Part shown: one piece after another, positions 23,032 through 28,848 of the stretch | How positions within the stretch are numbered: the first letter of the stretch is position 1 | Layout of the letters: every line of letters starts with the position of its first letter | Virus record (IMG/VR): IMGVR_UViG_3300036828_000346 | Location: 1-39,756 of that record | DNA from: a virus | Strand: one strand, 5' to 3' | DNA length: 39,756 nucleotides | Translations under genes and position numbers: made by a program | Notes under the pieces: model-generated | What the model saw: only the letters and a program-made list of their open reading frames with translations | Databases searched by the model: none | Told to the model about the DNA's origin: nothing

Positions 23032-23367
23032 ATGAGCTACGAGAGCCAAGCCCAACTGACCGCCGACGTCGTGTTTCAACAGCGCACCCGGTCGTGCATG
23101 TTCCAACAGGCAAGCACCTTCAAGGACAGCCTGGACCCGATGCTCGTGACCCTGTCCGAGGACCTGCTCAAGAGCCGCCCCGACGTGACGCTGACGTTCC
23201 ACAACATGATCTGCGCTGCGCCGGGCCTCGCCGATCAGGTCATCGTGGAGGGCGGCATCATCGACCAAACACTCATCCTCGACGCCGAGATTCTGGCGAA
23301 CACGCAGGCGCTCTACCCGGCAGTGGCCGGGCTCTACTACAACGAGGACGGGACACCAATCCAATGA
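23032..23367 (+). CDS. Actinophage-type hypothetical before the lysis cassette
   Basis: 111 residues with a good ribosome site (AAAGGAA). MSYESQAQLTADVVFQQRTRSCMFQQASTFKD... resembles the MSYxxQAxLAxDxxFxxRxxAC protein seen in many actinobacteriophages close to fibre or lysis genes; function unassigned. Predicted mostly helical with a short beta part (IVEGGIIDQTLILDAEILA). Coupled by ATGA to the next gene. Confidence 0.72.
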   Translation: MSYESQAQLTADVVFQQRTRSCMFQQASTFKDSLDPMLVTLSEDLLKSRPDVTLTFHNMICAAPGLADQVIVEGGIIDQTLILDAEILANTQALYPAVAGLYYNEDGTPIQ

Positions 23368-23645
23368 CCGACGCACCCCCACCGACCGAGCCGCTGGCAG
23401 CCACCCCGCCTGCCCCAGTCCGCCCTCATGACGGCGAGGACCCGCAGGTGAGACCATATGAGGGCCGGGACCCACAGGTACGACCGTTCGACCCGGCAGC
23501 AGAAGACCCGAGCAAGGAGCAGACGATGACGACACCTGACGAGCAAGGACCTCAGACCGAGGAGCAGGAAGAGGTCGAGCAGCCCACCGAGGAGCCCACC
23601 GAGCAGCCCACCGAGCAGCCCACCGAGGAGCCCAATGCCTCCTGA
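23364..23645 (+). CDS. Low-complexity acidic protein with PTEEPTEQ repeats
   Basis: 93 residues without hydrophobic core. Two VRP(Y/F) repeats (HDGEDPQVRPYEGRDPQVRPF), then EEVEQPTEEPTEQPTEQPTEEP, a four-fold PTEQ/PTEE repeat (about 23581-23633). Probably disordered; such linkers can tether or shield structural proteins. The start is the ATG overlapping the previous stop; the frame is open upstream but overlaps that gene. Confidence 0.6.
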   Translation: MTDAPPPTEPLAATPPAPVRPHDGEDPQVRPYEGRDPQVRPFDPAAEDPSKEQTMTTPDEQGPQTEEQEEVEQPTEEPTEQPTEQPTEEPNAS

Positions 23646-23844
23646 CCGAGAACTCCCCGAACGCGCACCCGAGCCAGCGACCGAGCCGGTCGACCAGCAC
23701 CGGGGTCCGCTCGACCGGGACGAGGACGGGCGCTGGCTCAACCCTGACGACCCCCGTCGCATCGAGGCTGAGCGACGGTTGGGCCGGTCCTTTGACGCCG
23801 ACTCCCTCGACGACGACGAACGGCACGAACGGGGGCGAGAGTGA
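23635..23844 (+). CDS. Small charged hypothetical protein
   Basis: 69 residues, dense in Asp/Glu/Arg (LDRDEDGRWLNPDDPRRIEAERRLGRSFDADSLDDDERHERGRE). Overlaps the previous gene by 11 bases and the endolysin by GTGA. No family recognised. Probably disordered or a small helical hairpin. Confidence 0.6.
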   Translation: MPPDRELPERAPEPATEPVDQHRGPLDRDEDGRWLNPDDPRRIEAERRLGRSFDADSLDDDERHERGRE

Positions 23845-24626
23845 CGCTCCGACGCGACTGGATCGGGTCGCCCAACTACTCATCGAGGGGCAGTGGCGTC
23901 CGGCTGATCGTGCTGCACACCGCCGAAGGTGCGCTGACCTACCAGTCGCTCGGCAACTACTTCGCCTCCTCGAGTTCGGGCGTCAGCTCGCACACCGGCA
24001 TCGACGACACTCCGGGCGTGATCGGTGAATACGTCGACCGGGACTGGAAAGCCTGGACGCAGGGCAACGCAAACCCGTACTCGTGTGCGGCCGAGCTCTG
24101 TGGATTCGCGGCCTGGCCGACCGACGAGTGGCACAAGCACCCGGTCATGCTCGAGAACGCCGCCGCCTGGGTGGCCGAGGAGTGCGCCCACTACGGCATC
24201 CCCATCCGCAAGTTGTCGGCCGCAGAGGCGCAAGGCTCCGCGGCCATGGGGGTCTGTCAGCACAACGACCTCGGGGCATCAGGCGGTGGACACTGGGACT
24301 GCGGGCCTGGCTTCCCCATTGACGAGGTACTCGCCATGGCCGCAGGTGGAGCACCGCCCGCAGCAACCCGAACGAAAGGACGCAAGATGATCGCAGCAAC
24401 CGAATCCGGCGACGGCTACTGGACGACCACGAGCGACGGGGCGGTCTACGCCTTCGGCGACGCGCAGTTCCGGGGCGGCGCCAACGAACCCGACTACACC
24501 CAGCCCGGCGTCGAGGTCATCGGCATCGAGGGCCACGGCAACGACGGCTACTGGCTACTTGGGTCGGACGGCTCGATCTTCGCCTTCGGCACGGCACCTT
24601 TTCACGGGAGGCCCGACCGAGTCTGA
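23841..24626 (+). CDS. Endolysin: N-acetylmuramoyl-L-alanine amidase with GYW repeats
   Basis: 261 residues, GTG start in GTGA. Amidase_2 domain at 18-165: LIVLHTAEG with H26, SSHTGID (49-55), the CQHNDLG box with H141 and HWDCGPGFP with D153/C154 near the zinc. It cuts the amide between muramic acid and the stem peptide. The C-terminus has two repeats, GYWTTTSDGAVYAFGDAQF (192-210) and GYWLLGSDGSIFAFGTAPF (236-254), a type common in secreted proteins of Acidimicrobiia and related actinobacteria; probably wall binding. No signal peptide, so it needs a holin. Confidence 0.92.
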   Translation: MTLRRDWIGSPNYSSRGSGVRLIVLHTAEGALTYQSLGNYFASSSSGVSSHTGIDDTPGVIGEYVDRDWKAWTQGNANPYSCAAELCGFAAWPTDEWHKHPVMLENAAAWVAEECAHYGIPIRKLSAAEAQGSAAMGVCQHNDLGASGGGHWDCGPGFPIDEVLAMAAGGAPPAATRTKGRKMIAATESGDGYWTTTSDGAVYAFGDAQFRGGANEPDYTQPGVEVIGIEGHGNDGYWLLGSDGSIFAFGTAPFHGRPDRV

Positions 24627-24817
24627 TGCCGTGGCGCATCCGCAAGCTGGTCATGATGATGCTGCTCGGCGCGGGCGTGCTCGCGCTCGCCATCGTCGTG
24701 TTCGTGCTGAACCGCGATACCTCGACCGACCTCCTGGCCGTCATCGCTCTGCTGGGTGGGCTCGCCATCGTCGTCAACGAACTGCCGGACAACGGCCACG
24801 ACAACCATGACCGCTGA
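24626..24817 (+). CDS. Holin-like small membrane protein
   Basis: 63 residues with two membrane helices (about 8-28, LVMMMLLGAGVLALAIVVFVL, and 36-51, DLLAVIALLGGLAIVVNEL) and a polar tail (PDNGHDNHDR). Placement right after the endolysin (TGATG overlap) makes it the best holin candidate. Size and topology fit class II holins. Confidence 0.72.
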   Translation: MPWRIRKLVMMMLLGAGVLALAIVVFVLNRDTSTDLLAVIALLGGLAIVVNELPDNGHDNHDR

Positions 24818-25025
24818 CTCGTACCTCGTCGGGTCCCTCGCTGCCACGGGAGCAGCCATCGTCGGGGGCGCTCTCGTATGGCTCGGGCACTACGTCGCGG
24901 CTCGACGCGAACCGCTCGTCGTCGGCGAGGCCCAGTTCGTCCACCGCTGGCCGCACGAGACGCGGTTGAAGCCCTACGACCAAGGCGAGCAGGAAGACAC
25001 GCAGGAGCTCCCCGCACAGCATTGA
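24807..25025 (+). CDS. Small single-pass membrane protein of the lysis cassette
   Basis: 72 residues with one membrane helix (about 5-30, YLVGSLAATGAAIVGGALVWLGHYVA) followed by a charged cytoplasmic-type tail. It overlaps the holin-like gene by 11 bases; may be a second holin or antiholin. The stop TGA is the first three bases of palindrome copy 9. Confidence 0.68.
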   Translation: MTADSYLVGSLAATGAAIVGGALVWLGHYVAARREPLVVGEAQFVHRWPHETRLKPYDQGEQEDTQELPAQH

Positions 25026-25038
25026 CATTCAAATGTCA
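25023..25038 (+). promoter_or_regulatory. Palindrome copy 9 (centre CA), operator of the XRE gene
   Basis: TGACATTCAAATGTCA, preceded by T so that TTGACA reads at 25022-25027. It covers the -35 region of the XRE gene and ends the late operon, the expected place for autoregulation. Confidence 0.85.
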
Positions 25039-25049
25039 CCCTGACGATG

Positions 25050-25055
25050 TACCAT
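25050..25055 (+). promoter_or_regulatory. Probable -10 for a leaderless XRE transcript
   Basis: TACCAT ends 7 bases before ATG 25063. No ribosome site is present. TTGACA at 25022-25027 is 22 bases upstream, too far for a standard -35; GATGTA (25046-25051) with an 18-base spacer is the alternative -10. Confidence 0.5.
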
Positions 25056-25062
25056 CGCGACC

Positions 25063-25305
25063 ATGCCAACCACGCTGGGCAAAGCCCTCCGAGCCCGTCG
25101 CACAGAACTCGGCATGTCCCGTCACGACCTCGTCCTGGCCTCGGGTGTTCACGAGCACACGATCCTCCGCATCGAAACGGCACAGACGTCGAACCCGGCG
25201 TGGCAGACAATCGCCGCCCTAGCCGCCACCATCGACCTCGACCTGAACGCCCTCGCTCGCCCAGGCATAAAAAAAGGCCCCCGACTCGAGGAGCCGGGGG
25301 CCTAA
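25063..25305 (+). CDS. XRE-family helix-turn-helix regulator
   Basis: 80 residues. LGKALRARRTELGMSRHDLVLASGVHEHTILRIETAQTSNPAWQTIAALAATIDLDLNAL is a full Cro/CI-type HTH domain (about 4-66). The dimer would bind a palindrome; copy 9 lies over its own promoter region. It is the leading candidate for recognising the 21 palindromes, but it lacks a dimerisation domain, so it may act with the RHH protein. Its last 11 codons (IKKGPRLEEPGA region) double as the terminator of the leftward gene at 25320. Stop at 25303-25305. Confidence 0.85.
   Translation: MPTTLGKALRARRTELGMSRHDLVLASGVHEHTILRIETAQTSNPAWQTIAALAATIDLDLNALARPGIKKGPRLEEPGA
25269..25302 (-). terminator. Intrinsic terminator for the leftward gene at 25320
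   Basis: GGCCCCCG (25276-25283) pairs with CGGGGGCC (25295-25302); on the minus strand the hairpin is followed by a run of seven T (25275-25269). It lies entirely inside the 3' end of the XRE coding sequence. Confidence 0.88.
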
Positions 25306-25319
25306 GAAGTCTCAGGCTT

Positions 25320-25604
25320 CTAAGAAGCCTGCCGGAACTTATCGACCAGCGTCCGGATGCGGAAGGCGTGTGCGAAGGCAATGATGTTGCGCTTGGTCAG
25401 GACCGACCATGACAGCTCGTCCAACTCATCGAGCAGTGCCTCGTTCTGACGGCGGAGCGAGTTGACAACCACGGCCTGACGCTCGTTGAGGTCGACCTGC
25501 TCGTAATACATCGCCCAGCCAACCCGACGTGAGGCTTCGAGCCCCTCGAGCGGCCCGTCCGGCATTGGATGGACTGATCCCCGGTGTGTGCGTTGGTGTT
25601 CCAT
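25320..25604 (-). CDS. Small helical protein, leftward
   Basis: 94 residues with a ribosome site (GGGAGG about 10 bases upstream of the ATG at 25604). Residues 35-94 look like a long charged helix pair (EQVDLNERQAVVVNSLRRQNEALLDELDELSWSVLTKRNIIAFAHAFRIRTLVDKFRQAS). No family recognised. It has its own promoter and terminator and opposes both flanking rightward operons, a typical place for a lysis/lysogeny or early switch gene. Confidence 0.72.
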   Translation of the reverse strand: MEHQRTHRGSVHPMPDGPLEGLEASRRVGWAMYYEQVDLNERQAVVVNSLRRQNEALLDELDELSWSVLTKRNIIAFAHAFRIRTLVDKFRQAS

Positions 25605-25634
25605 TGCTCGACAGCCTCCCTTCTTGGCTCAGCT

Positions 25635-25664
25635 ACCTTAGCACAAATGCTTGACATCGCGCAA
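25635..25664 (-). promoter_or_regulatory. Leftward promoter for the gene at 25320-25604
   Basis: On the minus strand: TTGCGC (25664-25659), 18-base spacer, TAAGGT (25640-25635), then a 30-base leader with a ribosome site. It interlocks with the rightward promoter at 25651-25679, so the two should compete. Confidence 0.6.
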
Positions 25665-25679
25665 CCCGCGTGCAACAAT
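25651..25679 (+). promoter_or_regulatory. Rightward promoter of the replication operon
   Basis: TTGACA (25651-25656), 17-base spacer, AACAAT (25674-25679). ATG 25688 follows after 8 bases. The -35 contains the half-site TGACAT of the palindrome. Confidence 0.65.
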
Positions 25680-25687
25680 GCAAGGTC

Positions 25688-25891
25688 ATGGCAAGAAAAG
25701 ACGACCAACGGCAGTGGTCAACTCAGTTGGCCCGTGCCGCAAGAAACCGAAACGCTGCAGCGAAGTACGAACGGAAGGCAGCGGAGTTCCGAGCCGAAGC
25801 AGAGCGGTTGGAGAAGTCGGCCGCACGGCTCAAGGCCAAGTGGCTCGCTCAGCGTGCCAAGTTCATGCGTGACCGGATGAACGCCGCATGA
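25688..25891 (+). CDS. Small basic coiled-coil protein
   Basis: 67 residues, almost all charged helix (RNRNAAAKYERKAAEFRAEAERLEKSAARLKAKWLAQRAKFMRDRM) with heptad spacing of Ala/Leu. First gene of the rightward replication operon. Probably a nucleic-acid-associated or small adaptor protein; no family recognised. Overlaps the next gene by ATGA. Confidence 0.7.
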   Translation: MARKDDQRQWSTQLARAARNRNAAAKYERKAAEFRAEAERLEKSAARLKAKWLAQRAKFMRDRMNAA

Positions 25892-26049
25892 CCGCCGTGT
25901 TGCGCTGTCTCTGTTCGAAGTGCAACGGCATCGTGTACCTGCGTTGCGCCGACTACTTTGATGCCCACCCCGACACGCCCATCGTGATCGAGCACCGTTC
26001 CGACCGTCCGACCCCGCTCTGCGTGCTCAGTCCAGAAGCACGACGATGA
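25888..26049 (+). CDS. 53-residue Cys-rich protein
   Basis: Starts at ATG 25888 (ATGA overlap) and ends at TGA 26047-26049, itself overlapping the next ATG. Sequence begins MTAVLRCLCSKCNGIVYLRC: Cys7, Cys9, Cys12 and Cys20 plus Cys45 suggest a small zinc ribbon. Very short, but both ends are translationally coupled and the frame is clean. Function unknown. Confidence 0.68.
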   Translation: MTAVLRCLCSKCNGIVYLRCADYFDAHPDTPIVIEHRSDRPTPLCVLSPEARR

Positions 26050-26264
26050 CCAACAAGGTCGGCGACATCGTCGAAGCCGCCACAGCGTGCAGGTGCGGTA
26101 ATCACCGCTGGCGCATTGAGCACGTCAACCATCTCGGACGCGCCGACGAACTCGCGTGCCTGCACCGACCCGGTCCCCTCGTTCCCGACGATCACAGTTG
26201 CGTATTCCCTGGAACCCCCCAGGCATTAGACCACTTCCTGACCTTGAAGGGACCCGAAGCATGA
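26046..26264 (+). CDS. Small Cys/His-rich protein
   Basis: 72 residues. ATACRCGNHRWRIEHVNHLGRADELACLHRPG, with C-x-C (15, 17), H20, C38 and a later C52, could form a zinc site; the first part (TNKVGDIVEAATACRCGNHRWRI) resembles small phage proteins with CxCGxxxWxI. Coupled on both sides by ATGA. Function unknown. Confidence 0.68.
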   Translation: MTNKVGDIVEAATACRCGNHRWRIEHVNHLGRADELACLHRPGPLVPDDHSCVFPGTPQALDHFLTLKGPEA

Positions 26265-26728
26265 CCGCCACCGCGCAGCACACCAAGCAGGTCGTCCACA
26301 TCGACGTGCGCGGACTGCCTCGTCCGCAGGGGTCGATGAAGGCGCATGTTCTCCCTGGTGGCAAGGTTGCCATGCGATACCCTCCCGGCGTCCACGCCTG
26401 GCGTGCCCAGGTGCAGCAGGCCGTGGCCGACACGCAGATGCCCCGGTTCGAACAGGCGGTAGAAGTACGACTCGGCTTCGACCTCCCCCGACCACAGACG
26501 CACTACCTACCGGCCAACGGCAAGCGCGCCGTGCCCGAGGTCAACCCCAAGGCACCACCGCACCCGACGACGATCCCCGACCTCGACAAGTTGGTCCGTG
26601 CCGTACTTGACGCCATCACCGATGCAGGGCTATGGCGTGACGACAGCCAGGTCGTGTCCCTTGTCACAGCCAAGCGATACACAGACGACCGACCCGGAGT
26701 GCTCATTCAGGTGCAGGAGGTGCAATGA
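26261..26728 (+). CDS. rusA: RusA-family Holliday-junction resolvase
   Basis: 155 residues from ATG 26261. GLPRPQGSMKAHVLPGGKVAMRYP near the start and the signature PDLDKLVRAVLDAITDAGLWRDDSQVVSLVTAKRY at about 108-142, with the acidic residues D109, D111 and D130/D131 typical of RusA metal binding. It resolves four-way junctions arising in phage recombination or clears branches before packaging. A strong AGGAGGTG site at its 3' end serves the next gene. Confidence 0.88.
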   Translation: MTATAQHTKQVVHIDVRGLPRPQGSMKAHVLPGGKVAMRYPPGVHAWRAQVQQAVADTQMPRFEQAVEVRLGFDLPRPQTHYLPANGKRAVPEVNPKAPPHPTTIPDLDKLVRAVLDAITDAGLWRDDSQVVSLVTAKRYTDDRPGVLIQVQEVQ

Positions 26729-28317
26729 ACCGGGAGTTCGAACGAGACGAACGCGACGCCGCACTCATTCGGGTCGAAGCAGCTACATCAGCAGCGTTCC
26801 AGGCAGCAGTGCTCGACGCCATCAGGCACCGAGCGACAGGCGGCTCCGAGTTCAACGCCGACGAGATTCGCAGCGACCTGGCCGCACGGGGGATCATCAT
26901 TGAGCGACCGACGGCAATGGGAGCAGTGTTCGCCCAAGCCGCCCGCTCCGGCTGGATCGTCCGGTCGGGAGGAAAGCGGGCAACCGACGTCAACGGCGGA
27001 CACGCTCGTTCTTACGACCTATGGCGCGGGTCACTCCGCTCACTACCAGGAGGTGCAATGACTGACCAGATTGCCGTCGAAGAGTTCGAAGCACGACCCG
27101 AGCCACGCCGAGACCAATGGGGCCGCTACCTCGTTGTGCCACCGAACGGCGGCAAGCCTGTCGGCTACACCCGTGCGACCACCGTCGCCAAGACGCTCGA
27201 CTCCGGTGGCGGGCTGGCGAACTGGAAAGCAGCCATGTGCGCCATCGGCATCATCCGTCAGCGGGGGCAGAGAGCGCAGTGGGAAGCCCTCATGGCCGAG
27301 ACCAACGGCGATCCGTGGTACGGCTCTGCCGAGTCGAAAGCAGCGACCAAGGAACTCGTTGAGCACTGTGCCGACATCGGTGGGGCCAACGACCGCCGCG
27401 ACGTGGGGAGCGCGCTGCACGCCATCACCGCCGTTGTCGACTCCGGTCGCACGCCCGCACACCTGACCGAAGAGACGGCACGCGACATCGCCACCTACAC
27501 GACGACTCGTGACGAGGCGGGCGTGAGCGTGCTGTCCGACTACATCGAGACGACCGTGGTGCTGGACGGCTGGGAGGTAGCGGGCACGTTCGACCGGCTC
27601 GCCATCCTCCCCGACTTCGACCTGCCGCTCATCGCCGACCTCAAGACCGGAGGCGACCTCGACTACTCCTGGGGGCCGATTGCCGTGCAGCTCGCCTCCT
27701 ACAGCCGAGCGAACGCCGTCTACGTCCAGGGATCGGCAAAGAACGGCTCCGAGGACCAACGACTGCCCATGCCCGCGGTCTGCCAGACGCACGGTCTCGT
27801 CTTCTGGCTCCGTGACAATCAAATGTCAATGCACCTGATCGACCTCGAGGCCGGTTGGGACGCCTTCGAGCACTCGATGTGGACCCGCGGCTGGCGCAAG
27901 CTCACCCCGTCGGCCAAGTACGAGCCCGACACGGAACTGTTACGCCTTCTTCAAGAATCCGTAGCAATCCACCAACAGCCGCCAGAAGTCCCTCAGAGCG
28001 CCTCGACCCCCGATCCGCTCCCAGCCCTCAGAGAGTGGCTGCAGGGCCGGATCGACGCCGTAGGGAGCCACCAGGAAGCCCGCAAGGACCTCGTCTCCCG
28101 TTGGCCCACTGGCCTAGCCCCATTGGTGCATTTCGACGGCCACACGGAACAACAGCTCGCTGAGATCGAGCACCTGCTCGATCTTGTCGAAGGACGCCAC
28201 GGACTCCCGTTCGGGGCGCCCAAGCCGGGAATGGAGGAGCAGGCGACAGGAACCGTCCTGCGCCTCTTCCCCGGCACAACCCAACAACCACCAACCAGTG
28301 AGGAGACACCAGCATGA
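26725..28317 (+). CDS. Cas4/RecB-like exonuclease with fused N-terminal winged-helix-like domain
   Basis: 530 residues. Residues 1-111 (helical, GIIIERPTAMGAVFAQAARSGWIVR...ATDVNGGHARSYDLWRG) look like a small phage HTH protein that is usually a separate gene. From 112 follows a PD-(D/E)XK nuclease: WEVAGTFDRLAILPDFDLPLIADLKTG with D305 and K307, then PIAVQLASYSRA (Q, Y). Such nucleases resect ends for recombination. ATG 27058 (residue 112) has its own AGGAGGTG site at the same spacing as the upstream start, so both a fusion and a free nuclease may be made. The ~130-residue C-terminal extension is of unknown role. It carries palindrome copy 10. Confidence 0.82.
   Translation: MNREFERDERDAALIRVEAATSAAFQAAVLDAIRHRATGGSEFNADEIRSDLAARGIIIERPTAMGAVFAQAARSGWIVRSGGKRATDVNGGHARSYDLWRGSLRSLPGGAMTDQIAVEEFEARPEPRRDQWGRYLVVPPNGGKPVGYTRATTVAKTLDSGGGLANWKAAMCAIGIIRQRGQRAQWEALMAETNGDPWYGSAESKAATKELVEHCADIGGANDRRDVGSALHAITAVVDSGRTPAHLTEETARDIATYTTTRDEAGVSVLSDYIETTVVLDGWEVAGTFDRLAILPDFDLPLIADLKTGGDLDYSWGPIAVQLASYSRANAVYVQGSAKNGSEDQRLPMPAVCQTHGLVFWLRDNQMSMHLIDLEAGWDAFEHSMWTRGWRKLTPSAKYEPDTELLRLLQESVAIHQQPPEVPQSASTPDPLPALREWLQGRIDAVGSHQEARKDLVSRWPTGLAPLVHFDGHTEQQLAEIEHLLDLVEGRHGLPFGAPKPGMEEQATGTVLRLFPGTTQQPPTSEETPA
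27046..27060 (+). promoter_or_regulatory. Internal ribosome site and start inside the exonuclease gene
   Basis: AGGAGGTGCA followed by ATG at 27058, nearly identical to the AGGAGGTGCA-ATG at the gene's own start (26725). In frame, without a stop between the two parts. Confidence 0.75.
27813..27828 (+). promoter_or_regulatory. Palindrome copy 10 (one mismatch, in coding sequence)
   Basis: TGACAATCAAATGTCA; position 6 is A instead of T. Located well inside the nuclease gene and read R-D-N-Q-M-S. Confidence 0.7.
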
Positions 28318-28760
28318 CGCAGTCCCTACCCCTTAGCTCGCTCGAGACGAGTTCGTCGGCCAAGTTCCCCGACGTCGGCACCAAGTACGTCGGACGCATC
28401 ACGGGCATCGACCAACGCCCGCAGACCGACCTCGAAGGCAAGCCCAAGTTCTTCCCGAGCGGCGACCCCATGATGTTGTGGGTCATCACCATCGAGGACG
28501 AGCGCGGCGAGACCGTGGCCCTGTGGGCCAAGGGCGGCAACTACAAGGCAGCCAGTGGCACCGGCCAGTCGATGCAAAACGCCATCGCCCAGGCCATCCG
28601 TGACGCCAAGGCCGACAGCATCACGGTCGGCGGACAACTCGGCGTCGCTCACACCGGACTCTCCGACGCCAAGCCCGGCATGAACCCGGCCAAGTTGTTC
28701 ACGGCGCAGTACCAGCCGCCCGCTGCTCCGTCAGTGCCCGCCGACCTCTTCTCGCAGTAG
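28314..28760 (+). CDS. OB-fold, probable ssDNA-binding protein
   Basis: 148 residues. KFPDVGTKYVGRITGIDQRPQTDLEGKPKFFPSGDPMMLWVITIEDERGETVALWAKGGNYKAASGTGQSMQNAIAQAI follows the pattern of an actinophage OB-fold family found between recombination and primase genes; the acidic/hydrophobic end DLFSQ resembles the partner-binding tail of SSBs. Likely coats ssDNA during replication or recombination. Coupled by ATGA to the exonuclease. Family recall, not a motif proof. Confidence 0.7.
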   Translation: MTQSLPLSSLETSSSAKFPDVGTKYVGRITGIDQRPQTDLEGKPKFFPSGDPMMLWVITIEDERGETVALWAKGGNYKAASGTGQSMQNAIAQAIRDAKADSITVGGQLGVAHTGLSDAKPGMNPAKLFTAQYQPPAAPSVPADLFSQ

Positions 28761-28778
28761 GTTCGGTAGTCCGAAGAC

Positions 28779-28822
28779 GAGAGCACCCCGCCCTGTTCGT
28801 GACTGACGGGCGGGGTGCTCTC
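28779..28822. repeat. Perfect 15-bp hairpin between SSB-like and primase genes
   Basis: The arms GAGAGCACCCCGCCC (28779-28793) and GGGCGGGGTGCTCTC (28808-28822) enclose a 14-base loop. No T-run follows on either strand. It could be a factor-dependent or structural terminator, or an RNA processing site limiting primase expression. Confidence 0.8.
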
Positions 28823-28848
28823 AACCACCTCACGCGAAAGGCGGCTCC

